Shown here piece by piece: positions 34,994 through 49,563 of a DNA stretch of 64,000 bases (positions within the stretch are counted from its first letter, which is position 1; each line of letters starts with the position of its first letter). This DNA is from Hippopus hippopus. Its lineage: Eukaryota; Mollusca; Bivalvia; Cardiida; Cardiidae. Made by a program: the position numbers and the translations under genes. Below the pieces are notes generated by a model, which ran no database searches, was not told the origin of the DNA, and saw only the letters and a list, made by a program, of their open reading frames with translations. The stretch is taken from contig OX328108.1 of the NCBI GenBank assembly GCA_946811185.2, positions 1,759,501 to 1,823,500 on the forward strand, written 5' to 3'.

Positions 34994-35595
34994 CTACCAG
35001 TAAGAAGATTTTGTACAACAAGCACTCGGATAAATTAAGCCATATCGATAGCAAAGTTGGCTCTTACTTCTTTGAGACCATTTACAGTCATACAACGAGA
35101 CATTAGCCTTGTTGTTCCTCCCCTTTCTCTGATCTCTAAGACCGTTCTGCCTTTCATTTCCTCTTTGTGATCTACTTTCATTTTTTGCATTTTCTCTCCT
35201 TTTTTCCTCTCTCACATTGTTCAAATACCATCTGGTTTCACTTAGTGATCTTGCCCTACTTTCAACTTTTGCATTTTCCCCCCATTTTCCCTGATCTCTC
35301 ACATCGTTCAAATGACATCTGCTTTCACTTTGTGATCTTTCACTGCTTTCAAATTTCCTAGTGCAACAATAGTTTACAAATTCATTGCTGTACTGTGTAC
35401 TGCTACCAAGAAGTTTCAAATTGTTGTGACGCTGCTTGAGGGCTTCACATGCAGATTTATTTAACAGTGGATGAAGAACGTCTCCCTGAACAGAATGGTC
35501 GTGACGTTTTTCTTTGTGTATGTCATGTTGGTTTGGTTTGTTGTTGGCTTTCTCATGCTCTTCTACATCTGGAACAGTTTTCATTTTGTCACTTC
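34994..35595 (-). CDS. Multi-CARD gene exon 14: charged repeat tail and stop
   Basis: Acceptor ATAATACAG, phase 1, open for 199 codons to TAG at 34994-34996. The region is rich in Arg, Asn, Glu, Ser and Lys. It contains two clear copies of a roughly 29-residue unit: one around SESRCHLNDVRDQGKWGENA and KVESRARS, the next around LSETRWYLNNVREEKRRENA and KNESRS. A third, eroded copy follows. A donor-like GTAAGA inside the exon would allow an alternative 3' end, and no AATAAA is seen close after the stop. Confidence 0.7.
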
Positions 35596-38500
35596 CTGTA
35601 TTATAAATCGAGGCAAGTTTTACTCTTTACAAAACAATACCATGGTTTAACGTCCCTGAAGAAAAAGCTTTGGAAAATAATGTAGGAAAAGAAGAAAATA
35701 CTGGAAACCAGCATTTTCTCCTTTTCCAACAAATTTTCTAACTTTCAAAAAACAAATTTCTCTTTTTCAGTTACATTCATTTTTTGTCTGCAAATACTTT
35801 TAATTTAAGTCTAAAATTTTGCTGTGTGGTAAAGGGTTAACTCTTTACCAAACAACAAAATTTCAGATGGGTCCAAGTTGAAATCATTTGCATGTTACAA
35901 ACTTAATGTGACTAAAATTATTTTTTTGGCCAATGAAAGAATAGAAAACACTGTGGGAAAAGGAAATGCTGGTTACCAGTATTGTCTTCTTTTCAACAAA
36001 GTTTCCAAAGGTCTTTTCACTCAAAGTCGTTACAATACAGGACTGTTTGTTAAATGCGAGCTATTCAGATTTTCATAATCCCACCCAAAACGACTGATTA
36101 CTGAACGAAGTAAGGCTATAGCTGTAAAACCATCAGAAAAGAACAAAGACAAAATTTAATATAGGAAAAAACAATTTAGTGGTATTTCCCTATTAGGCTT
36201 CGTGGCATCTCAATGTGGTTCTAGATTTTGGACCAGAATTTCACAATGGTGTGTGGGAATGTAAACTGTGTATCTATTTTATTAAGATACTGTTGGTCTT
36301 TAAACAAGTCTAAACTAAACCAGTCGATACCTATAATGGAAACAATAGGGTTCAGTCTAAATTGATGTCATTCTTGCTGTCTGCAAGGAAGAAGAGACCT
36401 TGACCAACAATCAGACGATAAAAAGTCTAGTAAGAGCACCCAGAAAAACAATTCTAGGTCCCAAGGGTTTAATGTAAATTGGCTACGCTTTTATAATCAT
36501 TGAAAACAGTGGCATCAATGCAACCCATGTATCAAAACACAGGAATCGGCCGTGAAAATAGTTTTTGTTGGCTGAAATGGATAGTCTCTTACTAGCTGGT
36601 TACCAGCATTTTCTCCTTTTCCCACATCGTTTTCTACAGGCTTCTCCTTCAGGGTCATTAAAACTCGGGTTTGTGTGGTAAAGGGTTAAATTGTTGTCTG
36701 CAAATGCTTTCATTTTGAACGACTCCGAATCACGTATGGTAAAGATTTAGAAATACAAAATACATACTTTCATCATCCTTGACTGTTAATTCCACAGAAA
36801 ATGAGGCATCAAGCAAAGTTTGGCTTCCTGTGGCATCATCGAGGCATGGGCAAGGAAGAACTGGATCTACAATGTGAAAGTAACACAATTAAAAGTTCAT
36901 GCTGAAAATGCCAAAAGTCTCCAACTTTGCGCCTCAAAACCTTAGGATTCAGGAAATAAACAAGAGCATACTGTGGGAGCCAATGCTTGGCCGCAGATGC
37001 TTGAGACCAGCATTTTCTCCTTTTCAATAAAAAGTCTAATGCAAAAAGGCATAACTGTGTCAAAAATACTTTGATGGTTACCTACCCTTGTTGCGTGGGT
37101 TCCCCTTTTGATAGTGAACAACTTTTCAAAGTTTGAGGTAAATATCTTCAGTGATAACAGAGATATTGTAAAATGTTAATTTTGCACGACACAGATGACA
37201 ATAGGGCTATGGGAATAACTCGAAAATAGCCAAGCTAAAAGTGTGATTAAACATGAACTAACTCATAATAGGCATGTACCTAATTAGAATTTTGTCAAAA
37301 AATATCTTTATCTACCTCTTTAGTACTATTTCTTCATTCGCATTTAAATCTTTTCATGCAATAATATGAACATGTGGTATGCTTTTGAATTCAACATTTC
37401 CTCCATTTCCGACAATATCTTTCAAAGGCCGTCTTTTTTTTTACCACAATGTTCTGTATCTTTCAAAGGCAAATTTCATTGTTTGGCTCTTATTACATTT
37501 TTCAAAAGGTTTAGCCATTCAAGTGTTGCATCACTTTCTCAATCTACAATTAGCCTAAGAATGAAAGTAATCCAACTTCTGATTGGCTACACCAAATGGC
37601 TTAGCCATTCTGGAGTTACATTACTTTCTATGGCTACACCAAATGGCTTAGCCATTCTGGAGTCACATTACTTTCTATAAAGTAATGTAACTCCAGAATG
37701 GCTAAGCCATTTGGTGTAGCCAATCAGAAGTTGGGTTACTCTAGAATTAAGACTATAGGAATGACAGCAAGAATGTTTGGTGTATATGGACCTAAAAAAC
37801 AAACACAAAACCAAAGTACCAGGAGTATTTTCAATGGATCCCGCCACAAAAATGTACCCTGATAGTTTAAGTGCAGATACGAAGCAGACCATGGCCGAAT
37901 AGCCTTTCTGAAACACTTCTTTGAGAAGTGCGGCAACACATTCTCGTCTGGACTCTTTGTTGGTCAGAACGTCAAATTGTTCTTCTCTGAAAATTCTTCT
38001 ATCAACGAAGGTAGCTTTTAGCATGGTGATGTCAACTTCATCCATGATCAATTGTTTGTTTTCTACGATTTTGTGCTTCAGAATGTCACCTGCAAAGAAA
38101 CAAGAGGACTGCATGTGGGTGCCAACACTCAGCTGCAAGTGTGTGATTTTCAGTGAAAAATCTAAGTCAAAAAAGGGGCAAAACTGTGTCAAAATCACTG
38201 ACAGTTACCGTCCCTTGTTGTTTAGGTCCCCTTTTTGATAGTGAACAACCTCGCCAAATTTGAAGTAAATACATGTACATGTATCTTCAGTAATAAAAAT
38301 GATATTGCAAAATTTCAAAGTTTTTGCACGACAACGCAGAAACAATGCAGAATACGATGCCAGGGCTGTGACAATACCTCAAGATCTTCTTCAAAAACAA
38401 CCTAGCTTAAAAAAATTATAAAATTATGACACACATTCTATGCCATAGTTTGCAGAGTGTAGATCAAGATCAGATGTCTTTTTTAGACATATCTCAAGAA

Positions 38501-41500
38501 AATTAAAATAAATGACACAGGTACTCATTGGGAGTGCATGAATTCTAAATGCTAAGACTTATGGGCTGAATACTCTTTGATATAGGAGAGTAATTCTAGG
38601 AAGTAGCCACAATATAGCTTTAACCCTGAGACTGCTAAGCACAACTCAAGGACCTTTTGTGGACAGCACAGATCAAGATCAGACTGCAGATCAGCAGGAT
38701 AAGAGTTAATTCTTTTCAAAAGGACAAATTTCAAATCCTTTCTAAATTGAGAGCATCTGCATACAATAAATTTGTAAGTGGTACAAATGAATGTAAGTTT
38801 TTTGAAAGGGTAAAAAACATTATGGGAAAAGGTGAAATGCTGGTTACCTGCATTTTCTTCTTATCCCACAACGTTTTTTAAAGCTCTCTTTCTCATGGTA
38901 GTAAAAAGTCAGGATTGTAGGGTAAAGATTTAACTCTTTACAAAACATGAAAATTTTGAAAACCACCAAATTAAAAGCATTTGCTGACGACCAAATAAAT
39001 GTAGGTCAAATGCTGATTTCTGTCTTTCATAGGGTGGAAAACATTGATAAGATGGCAAGAAACATTTAGTCTAATCTTTGATCTACATAGCCTGATACTC
39101 TCTTCAAGAATACAACCAAAGAGGCTCTCCATTCCAGTTAGAATAGTACTAAGCTGACACAAAGCATAAAGTAAATTATTACTGAACACTCTTGCTCTCT
39201 CCATATTCTTTGACTTCTTTGACGAATATAAAATCATCAAGACCTGAAACAATTTCAGTTGACGCAAGGCTGTCACAAACTTCCCAACATTTGCATCACA
39301 TTGATCGGATTCCAACATTTTATCCAGAAACACACGACACCTGTCAAGTCGACAACCCTCCGTAGGGACAGAAGTTTGTTCCGTATCCGGTAATATGTAA
39401 TTAAATATTTTTGGCTCTAGTTCATTTACTAAAAATGTGCAGTTCTCTTTCACTTCATCCTTTGTGATTTCCCCTATTGCTGAAAAAAAAAATAACCATT
39501 TACCATGCAATCTCAAGTATGACATGCAATGGCCTAGTCACCCATCCAGGCACTAACCTAACACACGTTGCTTAACTATCACAGAGAGAAATACACCAAA
39601 CCCCATTGCTGTAAAAGCTAGCTCAACAGCAAGGCAGGTTTGAAATGCTTACATATGTAACCTCTCTCCTTGACATTAACTCTCCCCTTCGAGAAGTCTC
39701 AACCCTGAGATTTATATCCAAATAAGCAGGGAGAATTTACAAGGATAAGGCAACTCCAGTCTGCCGATTGTCATTATCCTACCTCTCCCATCAAATGTAA
39801 CATGCGTTGTGGTTTGTACCTGGATGGGTAACCAGGCTGTTGCATGCTACACATGTTTTAACTACTACTGTGGAAAATCCTGGTACCTGGTAAACAGCAT
39901 TTTCTCCTTTTTGAACGAGGTTTTCTACTCTTTCCAAGACAAATCTCAAGATTTGACTTACATTTATTGTCTGCAAATGCCATCAATTTGGATAATTCTA
40001 AAATCCTGTTATCTGGTAAAGAGTTAATCAAACTATTGAAAAAATGAACACTATCTACTCTACATCAATTTAAAAATGAGTTTGACAACTTTTTTCAGTA
40101 ATTCTTGATGACTGCTACGCAGATGCCTAACCAGTTCTTGCACCACAGTATTTTTACAACACAATAATACAATACAATACAATGTTGATAATACTTTTCA
40201 GGCCTCCAGCATATAGTACAAATTTCTATTACAATACATAATATAAACATGAATACAGTGAAAGAGTAGACATGTATCTATATATACCCTAGATTTTTAA
40301 GATTTTATCACATAACCTCCCTTGTTTTCAGTGTAATATACCCATTATGAATTTTCTCGTCTTATGCGCGTTTGATATCACAATTGTGTGACATCATGTT
40401 TGACGTCATTTTGTACGAATTACATAGAAGTGAATGGGTTTTATGGATATTACCTTGGGTGCATCTATAGATTTTTTTTTCCATCTTCTGATCTATCATT
40501 TGTGAAATATCGTTATGTGATAAAAAGAATCTGACATTCTTGGCGTTTAAGATAAAATTTTATTAAACTTGTCAAGAAAAATGTTATTAAGCTTGCCAAA
40601 GGCTAACTTAATAACATTTTTCCTTGACTGGTTTAATAAAATCTTATCTCAAACATCAACTCATGTCAGATCCTATATATCTATAATGTATACAGTATTT
40701 AACTAAAGGAGGAAGGCCAATATAAAAGGTGCTCAACAATGCAAAATGTCCATAATGCACATTGCTTAACTTTCTGAGAAAAAAATACACCAAATTGCAT
40801 CACTGTAAAAGCTAGCTCAACAGCAAGGCAGGTTTTAAGTGTTTATATATCTCCATGACACTAGGACATGACTTACCTAAAAGTTCATTGCACTGTTTGA
40901 AATATTTAAGCACATTGTTCTGTCCAGTCTGCTTTAAAAACCTTTCAAGTCGACAAGTACAGGATTGTAGTAAAACTATCAATAATTTCAGAACTTCCGC
41001 TGTTTTGTCACCAGACATGGCTTGAATTTCGTTGATTTTCTTGCGTTTTATCTCACTCAGTGTTTCTGACTTGACCAGTTCATCCAGAAAAATGTCAAGT
41101 TGTTTGATTCCCTCCTCTGTTACAGGATGTATCAACTCTTGAATGACGCCACGCAAGCAAAAGGAGGTACAGCCTGGCAAAGTAAACAAAAGCATTGCAT
41201 GTGGATGCCAACACCTTGCAGCTACTGCAGTTGCTTTTAGCAAAAGTTCTAACAGAAAATGGTGCATAAATTTAGTAAAAAAAACTGATGGTTACCTGTT
41301 CCCATTCTACGGGTTCCCCTTTTAATAGTTAACAACCAGTCCAAGTTTGTAGTAAATATCTTCCATAATGACAGAGATATTGTAAAATGTCAAAGATTTT
41401 GCACGACATCAACTTGGACAACAACAACAACGATGCAGATGTGAACTTGGCTATGACAATACCTGGAGATTTTCTTGGAAAACAAGTGAACTAAAGAATA

Positions 41501-44500
41501 CAAGAGCACCACATATGAGTGTCAATGCTCTGCTACAACTGAGAGCATCTGCATACAATAAATTTGAAAGTGGTACAAATAAATTTGTATATACATGTAA
41601 ATTAATACAGATTTGTGAACTTGGCTATGACAATACCTGGAGATTTTCTTGGAAAACAAATGAACTAAAGAATACAACAGCACCACATATGGGTGCCAAC
41701 CCTCAGCTGCGAGTGCTTGATTTTCAGTGAAAATTCTAAATAGAAAATGGGGCATAACTCTGTAAAAATACTTTGATGATTATCCGTCCCTGTGGTATGA
41801 GTTCCCCTTTTGATAGTGAACAGCTTGTACAAGTTTGAAGTACTGTAATTATCTTCAGTAATAACCAAGATATTACAAAATGTCCAAGTTTTGCACAACA
41901 ACACAGGTGACAATGACAACATCAGAGCTACGAGAGTAACGCATCTTCTTCTCCGAAATTAGCCGAGCTACAAATGAGAAAAACCTACGTTTTAGATGTC
42001 TATGACTGTTTTCTGTTGAACTTCTCTTGCTACAATCATCCTTGGCCTTGGCTAGAATAAACAAGAAAATATTCTTTGCTAATTCTTACAAGATGAAAAT
42101 GTTCTGTCTCTTCCCAGAAAGAAACTAAAAATAAACTTCCAAAAACGTATTTAACCCTTTACCACACAATCCCTTGTTTTAACAACACTGAGGAAAAAGC
42201 CTTTTGAAAAAACTGTGGGAAAAGTAGAAAATGCTGGTAACCAGCATTTTCTCCTTTTCCAACAATGTTTCCTACCCTATCAAAGACAAATAATAAAAAC
42301 TAGAACTTGTTTTCTACAAAAAAAAAAAAAAAAGATGTCTCCCCCCCTTTTTGCTGTCAGAAGGATTGATATGTGACCAAGGTAATTTCTAACTGAAATA
42401 ATGGTCATTTTTCTCTGTTTTCGAGTTATAGAGCTGACACGATTTGTGACGGAAAATAATCCAAGGGATATAATTCGAAAAATAAATAAGCCAGAGTTAT
42501 GATTCTTGTGCATGACACTTTTTCTCATGGTGCTTTGCAAATGTGTGAAGTTTTATCAAAATATCTTAAAAGGTTTTTGAGTTATGGAGCTGACACGATT
42601 TGTGACAGAAAAATAATCAAAGCGAAACAACTCGAAAAATATACAAGCTAAAGTTATGGTTCTTGTGCATGACACTTCGCCTTATGGTGCTTTGCAAATG
42701 TGTGAAGTTAATCAAAATATCTTAAAAGGTTTTTTGAGTTACAGAGCGGACACAATCTGTGACGGAAAATAATCAAAGGGAAATAACTTGAATAATACAC
42801 AAGCCAGAGTTATGGTTCTTATGCATGACACTCATGGTGCTTTGCAAATGTGTGAAGTTTTATGGAAATATCTTAAAAGGTTTTGTATAGTTATAGAGCG
42901 GACATGATTTGTGACAGAAAATATTCAAAGGGAAATAACTCAAGAAAAAAAGCCAGAGTTATGGTTCTTGAGCATGGCACTTCATCTCATGGTGCTTTAC
43001 GAATGTGTGAAGTTTTATGGAAATATCTTAAAAGGTTTTTAGAGTTATAGAGCGGACACAATTTGTGACGGACAGAGAGATAGCAAGACAGACGCACGGG
43101 GAAAAACAATATGTCTCCCAATCCTGATGGGGGAGACATAATAAAATAATTTGTTTAACATTTAATTTGTCATCTTCAAATGCTTTAAATTTGGGTCCAC
43201 CTAAAATTTTGTTATTTGGTAGGTAAAAAGTACCCTCTACTCACATACTGGTGAACATGCATCTGTAGATGCAATACTGGTGTAAGTTAACTTACAATAG
43301 TATTGCGTGAAAGACTGAAGATCAAAATAGGTTATCTTTGATAGCAACACTATTGTAAGTCTGATATTAGCAATAAATTACTCATTAGTGTCATGCTCTG
43401 TGAAAAGAGGGTTTAATGCATTTGCAAAAGATATCAACCAATGTCAGTCTGTGCACACACTGGCCTGGGTTTAAACTTTCTTCTAATTTGCCAGTGGTCT
43501 AACTGCTGCATGTCAAAGGACAGAGTATACATAATATTTTGGTCGGTTGTTTTACAGGTTGGACTTTGTGGATTTATAATTATTTGATGATTTGTATAGT
43601 ATCATGTATCACAGAGATGCATTAAACCCAGTTTTACCAGAACATGACTCAATTTTAGCTGTAGTAAAAATGGTCATAGACTTTGTAACAACATGTCCAT
43701 GAGGTATGTGAAACCCTAAATATAATTTTTACATTCAATCATTATTGAGATATTTTTTCTTTCTACTGAGCCATTACTGGGTTATGAAATAGCAATGTTT
43801 TAATCCTTTACCAAACAATAAATTTTTTTTCCAAATTGAAAGCAATTGCAGGCGACAAATTATACTTAGCTGAAATGATAGTAATTGTCTCTGAAAGTGT
43901 AGAAAACCTTGCAGAAAAAGGCTATTTCCTCAGGGTCCTTAAAATTTGTGATTTTGTGGTAAATTGCTCAATCAATTGAAACTCTTATATGGTTTGATAT
44001 GAAGTAAAATACTGGAGATGAACCTCATGAGCAATTGTCTTTTTTCCTCACTGTGTTTCATTTTTTTGAAAAGTAGATCTCTTGGGTTATTGGGTAACAC
44101 TTATGAAAATATATAAATTCCAAATAGCACACAAAAAAATATCATTCTTAACTACATATAAATGTTCGAGCAAATATGCCAGCAGGGACCCGCCAAATAA
44201 ACATGGGCACATTTTTTACCAATCGCAAATTACCATCTATTTACTCTCCATAATTACCAAGAACCTGGTCAAAAGGCAGCGGATTCAGCTACGCCGAAAA
44301 AATGAATATGCAGTTTACCTATTTCTGCACATCTCTCTAGTAAACTGGCCTGACTGGTTTCCCTAAGAGCTATCTCAAACACACACAGGAACTCTTCACT
44401 CAATGAGGACAGAAAATTGATAAATGCTTCTCTTCTTTTGCCAGGATCAGGAAAGTTCATAAATCTTGCCATCTCCTTTCTTTGAAAGTAGGTCAATCTA

Positions 44501-47500
44501 CACATGTCATATATAGACGCTGATACACGATCCACAGCTTGCAAGTGTTCACAGAATAATGCTTTTACAGTGTCTCTTTCCAGAAGTTGTTTTGTAATGA
44601 GGCAACCACACAGTGAGTCTGAAAGCCAACAAAAACAAAATAAAGATCACTTTAAATTTCTTACCTGATGTAAGAACTTATTTTGAATGTAAAGAATTTC
44701 TGATCGGCCAAACCAAATGTTGTGTTCCTATGAAATTGAGAAATGTCCTTAGAATTAGAATGAAATGAATGTGTAACCAGCCTCGCCAGGTCTGAAAGGA
44801 TACAATGCAAAAGTATAAAAGGACGGGAATATAAAGTACAATATTTTATTCTTTGTTAAATGGCAGATAATAAATTCAATGTATGAAATAATAGTTTTGT
44901 CAAAAGAAGAAGGAAAGAAAGGTTGAGATAGAAGGCTCAGTGCTGGTTTGCTGTTTAGGTAGAGTTACCTTTGGAGTTAGTTAGCAACTGGGCAGAACAG
45001 AGCTACAAGCCAGCCTTATATAGCAAAAAGAGACATTGTTTTTACAAGAAAAGCATGCATCATACATAGCTGAATTGCAAGACTCAAAAGTATAATAACC
45101 ACTGCTTAAAGTGACCGCAATGAAGTGAATGCAAAAGAGATGCAAATGAATTGTTTCTGAGATTTATGGCTTCTATACGGAAATGCAGTTTCAAATACAA
45201 TGTTTTCAGAGTAAAAGATTGTAACGGTATGGTTCAACATAGCCTCATGTTAAATGGTTATCTAAAACATAAAATATGGATGAAATTATCATTGGTCAGT
45301 TATAGTATAAAGTCAAGTACGAGGGTTGATCAATAAATTCGTGGACACCGCCCGCAAAGGCTTTGTTTTGCATTTAAAAACAAAGCGAAAATTGTAGAAA
45401 ATATCTCTAATCTTTTATGAACATGGTGTAAAAATTTCACATAAAAAATACAGTAAGTTTACGTAACAACAAGAATTTACTACACCTATATCAATGAGAT
45501 CACCGCAGATCAAGCGCAAAATAACATCAAAAACGACGTCAATGTTACATTTTCTCAAAGTAACAACCATTAGCGTCCACACAGCATTCATGTCTATGCA
45601 CCCACTGAGGGAAAATGTTTGCATAAAACGACTTGTCGAAAAATCTCAACACTGCAAGTGCCTTGCTCTGTAGGTCGTCAAAGCCTGTAAACCTGTGACC
45701 CTTTAACTCAGCCTTTAACTTGGGGAAAAGGCAAAATCGCAGGGCGCAAGGTCAGGTGAGTATGGTGGGTGTTCCAAGATCTTGGACCATAGCTGGATGG
45801 TGATGGTTGTCCTTTCCAGAAACCTTCTCAATATTCTGTTTAGTCTGTTGTGGCGTCATTCCTAATTTCACACAAAACTTTATCACAGCTCTTTGCTCTA
45901 ATGACGTCCCATGTCACCCTGACACACACACCCCTGTCTCCAATAACATCGTTAACAAAACAAGATAACAATTTTGCATGCTTGTTTTTTTCCGGTTCTG
46001 AAGACGTTATGCAATGATGTTGACGTCTTTTCCGTTATGTGCGAATACGCGCCAAAATTAGTCTTAATTCTAATGATGTGCCATTCTCAAGAATATATAA
46101 TTATGAGCTGCTGCGGTCTTACTGCACTGGGTTGCCATGGTGAATCGTAGCGTCCATATACCAAATAAAGTTCTGTTAGAATTTGCACAAATGTATTGTC
46201 ATTTTATGGTTCTACAAAATAGTAAAATTCAATCGCAGTGCAATTATTTGTGACATTGATATCGACCGTGTCCACGAATTTATTGATCAACCCTCATATA
46301 TCACTCATATACATATAACCAATAAATTCAAAGGACTGAAAACACTGTCCGTTACAAAATGAAAGAACGAATGTTGCTTTATGGCGCATCGATAACTTTG
46401 GTCATTTAGCACGCATATCTGTGTTAAAAGATGATAGATGTGGAATTTAATTAATTAATTGATTTCTGTGGTGTTATTGGGTATCAACAGCTTTGGTCAT
46501 TTAGCTTGCATATCTGTATTAAAAGATGATTAAAGTAGAATTTTTGAGCTTTAAGATATTTAAAATAAGACTGTTATCAAGAATGATTGATAAATGTGTG
46601 CCCTGAATGCCATAACAATTCTGCGTTGTTTACACTATATCAGCTATGCTTTACATCTGCAAAAAGTATCAACCTAGGTCAACTTGTGCAGCTTGTGCAG
46701 GCTGATACTGGTTGTTACGTTTTGCAATTGGTCAATTTTCTGCATGTCAAAGGACCATTCTACCACATGATTCAGTGGGTCTTTGAACAAAATGGATTTT
46801 ATAGATCCAAAATCATGCGATGATTTGCTTGAATTATGGATCCATAGGAGCCACTTTTTTCAATAACCGACTTAATCATAGGGTAGATTAGTCCTTTGAC
46901 AAACAGATACTTTCCGCAGATGCATGAAGCCCCCTTTTCACAGAGCACGGCTCAAATGAAACAAAGACTTCCAGTAAATATGAAAAAAAACTACATGTTT
47001 GTACAGCAAGTGAAAGACTTTAAACAACAAAGCATTGGACAGCACTGATATGTGATCAGACTAAATGTTCTATGTGGTCTGATCTTGATCTATAGTCTAC
47101 AAAAGCACTTTAACCCTTTACCAAACAACCCCAAGTTTAAATGACCCGAAAGAATAACCTGGTGAAAACCCCATGAAAACACTGTGGGAAAAGGAGAAAA
47201 TGCTGGTTACCACAATCTTTTCTACCCTATCAAAGACAGAGATCATTTCTTGAGCCTCATTTAATTTCTCATCTGCAATTGCTTTCAGTCTTGACGCATC
47301 GTCATTTTTGTCATTTGGTAGAGTTAAATGAATGATTGTATGGTGTTTAACACCGTTTTCAACATAATTTCATTTATATCACAGCAGCCAGTGCACCTAT
47401 CCATGCTTATTTAGAGTTTGTTTTACTAGTAATCTGCACAATGTTCTTTCCAAGCCACTCTCTTCTTTCCCAAATAATCATCAACAAAACAATGGTCAGC

Positions 47501-49374
47501 TGTGAGAGAGGAATGAATCCTGTTCCAATGACTATCATCAGTCCTCAGAAAGAGATTGGCCAAGCCGAGGATCAAACCAGCAACCCCCTTTTCTCAAGTC
47601 CTGTACGCTACCGTCTGAGCTTTTGGGGTTAACAAGGAGCAAAGACCTTATTGTAAACAGTGATGTTGAACCAGAGTTATTTAAAAGGACAAATAGTGGT
47701 CAAAAAGTCCAAACAGGTGTTAAAATGCATTTGAATTCAAATCGTACCATTATAAAGTATGGTAAACAATGTGAAGACAACAATCTATGATAGCGTGGTC
47801 AGTCCAAGTGTTAGTCGCTGGCAGAAAAATTATTTTTTAAATCAGGCAAAAAGTAAACAAAAGGTAGAGTGTGCTGACAGGTTTTAACCTAGCTTTGAAA
47901 TTAACTTCTCAGCGAGCAACTTACTAACACTCAGACCAATCGTACAATAACGGATTATCATCTTCACAACAATTTCCATACTTTTAAATGGTATAATCTA
48001 AACTGAAATGCATTTTAACACCAGTCCTGCTTTGTATACTTTTGGCCCCTGTTGTTACTTTAAGTTACACATATCAATTGAAAACTAACTGCTACTTACC
48101 CAATTTTTGTGCAGGGGAAACCAAATTAACTTCGATCGAGACAGAGCTCCATCCAGCTTGCTTCAGTTTGTCTAACTGGTCACCATTCAAAAGTTTAGTC
48201 AGCCATTGTTTAAATCCATCAGGCTGGTTCCACAACATATCAGTGAGTATGGCAGCTGCTCTTGCAGACAAGGGACACAGTCTAATTACCACAGAGGAAA
48301 AACAAAAATCTGTGACGGTTGTGTTGCAGTCCATGGCCTGTTGAAAAACAAAATTTTAAGGGCTAGTGTTGTTTAACTCTTTACCAAACAACAAAATTTC
48401 GAAATGGTCCCAATCCAAATTATTGCAGACAACAAATTAAATGATGAACTAAAGCACAAAAAGATAGGGCCTTATTAAGACTAGTATTATAATTCAGTTC
48501 CATCTAATTCAATAAATTATATGATAAAAAAAAAAGCTTTATTTCATACTTTTCAGTATTTTATCATGAAATAATGGTGGATTATGGTTTCACCTATCAT
48601 GGTTACCACCAGTGAAAAATACTGATTTCATATTTCCTAACTGTTCAATTTAACTCTTTACCAAACGACAAATTTTTGGACTGGACCAAATTCAAAGCAT
48701 CTGCAGACAACAAAGTAAATCTGACTAATATGATGATTTCTGACTTTTATAGGGTAGAAAATATTGTGGGAAAAGGAGAAAATGCTGGTAACCAGCATTT
48801 TCTCCTTTTCCCACAATATTTTCTATAGGCTTCTTTCTCAGGGTCATTAAAAGTTGGGATTGTGTGGTAAAGAGTTAAGGCAGGACAAGTTCTTCCTGCA
48901 CACAAGTTACCTAGGTAAACAGCACATGCTACTCAACAAGAAGGGGAAATATGATGTAATTTACGTGCATTTACCCCATATTTCTCACACTTTACGTAAT
49001 ATTGTAATTTGTTACGTGAGAGGCGTACGCCATGGGGGATTACCTAAAACAACTGTGATGTATTTCATTGAAAGTCCCTACAAAACAGGGGTTAGAAGCA
49101 TAAAATAAATAAAACATTAATTTTTTTTTTGGAAGAAAAATCAAAATTTATTTCATCTAGTGCGCTGCAAATGAAAATATTACCGATGATGTTCACTTGA
49201 TGAAATAAATTTCAATCTTTTACCAAATTAAGCAAATATCCTCTATTTTTTGGTCCTCCTATAAAAAAACTAAATTTGTGGTCCTTGTTTTTGAGCCTTC
49301 AAAAAAGTAAGTCTTACAACTAGCCTTCCTGAGAAGTTTTTAATTTTATCTACAAAATAAACTGTGAAGTTTAG

Positions 49375-49440
<66 letters not shown>

Positions 49441-49490
49441 TTGTCTCTGTTTCTCTGTCTCTTTCTCCCCTTGTTTACCACTAAACTTTA

Positions 49491-49563
<73 letters not shown>

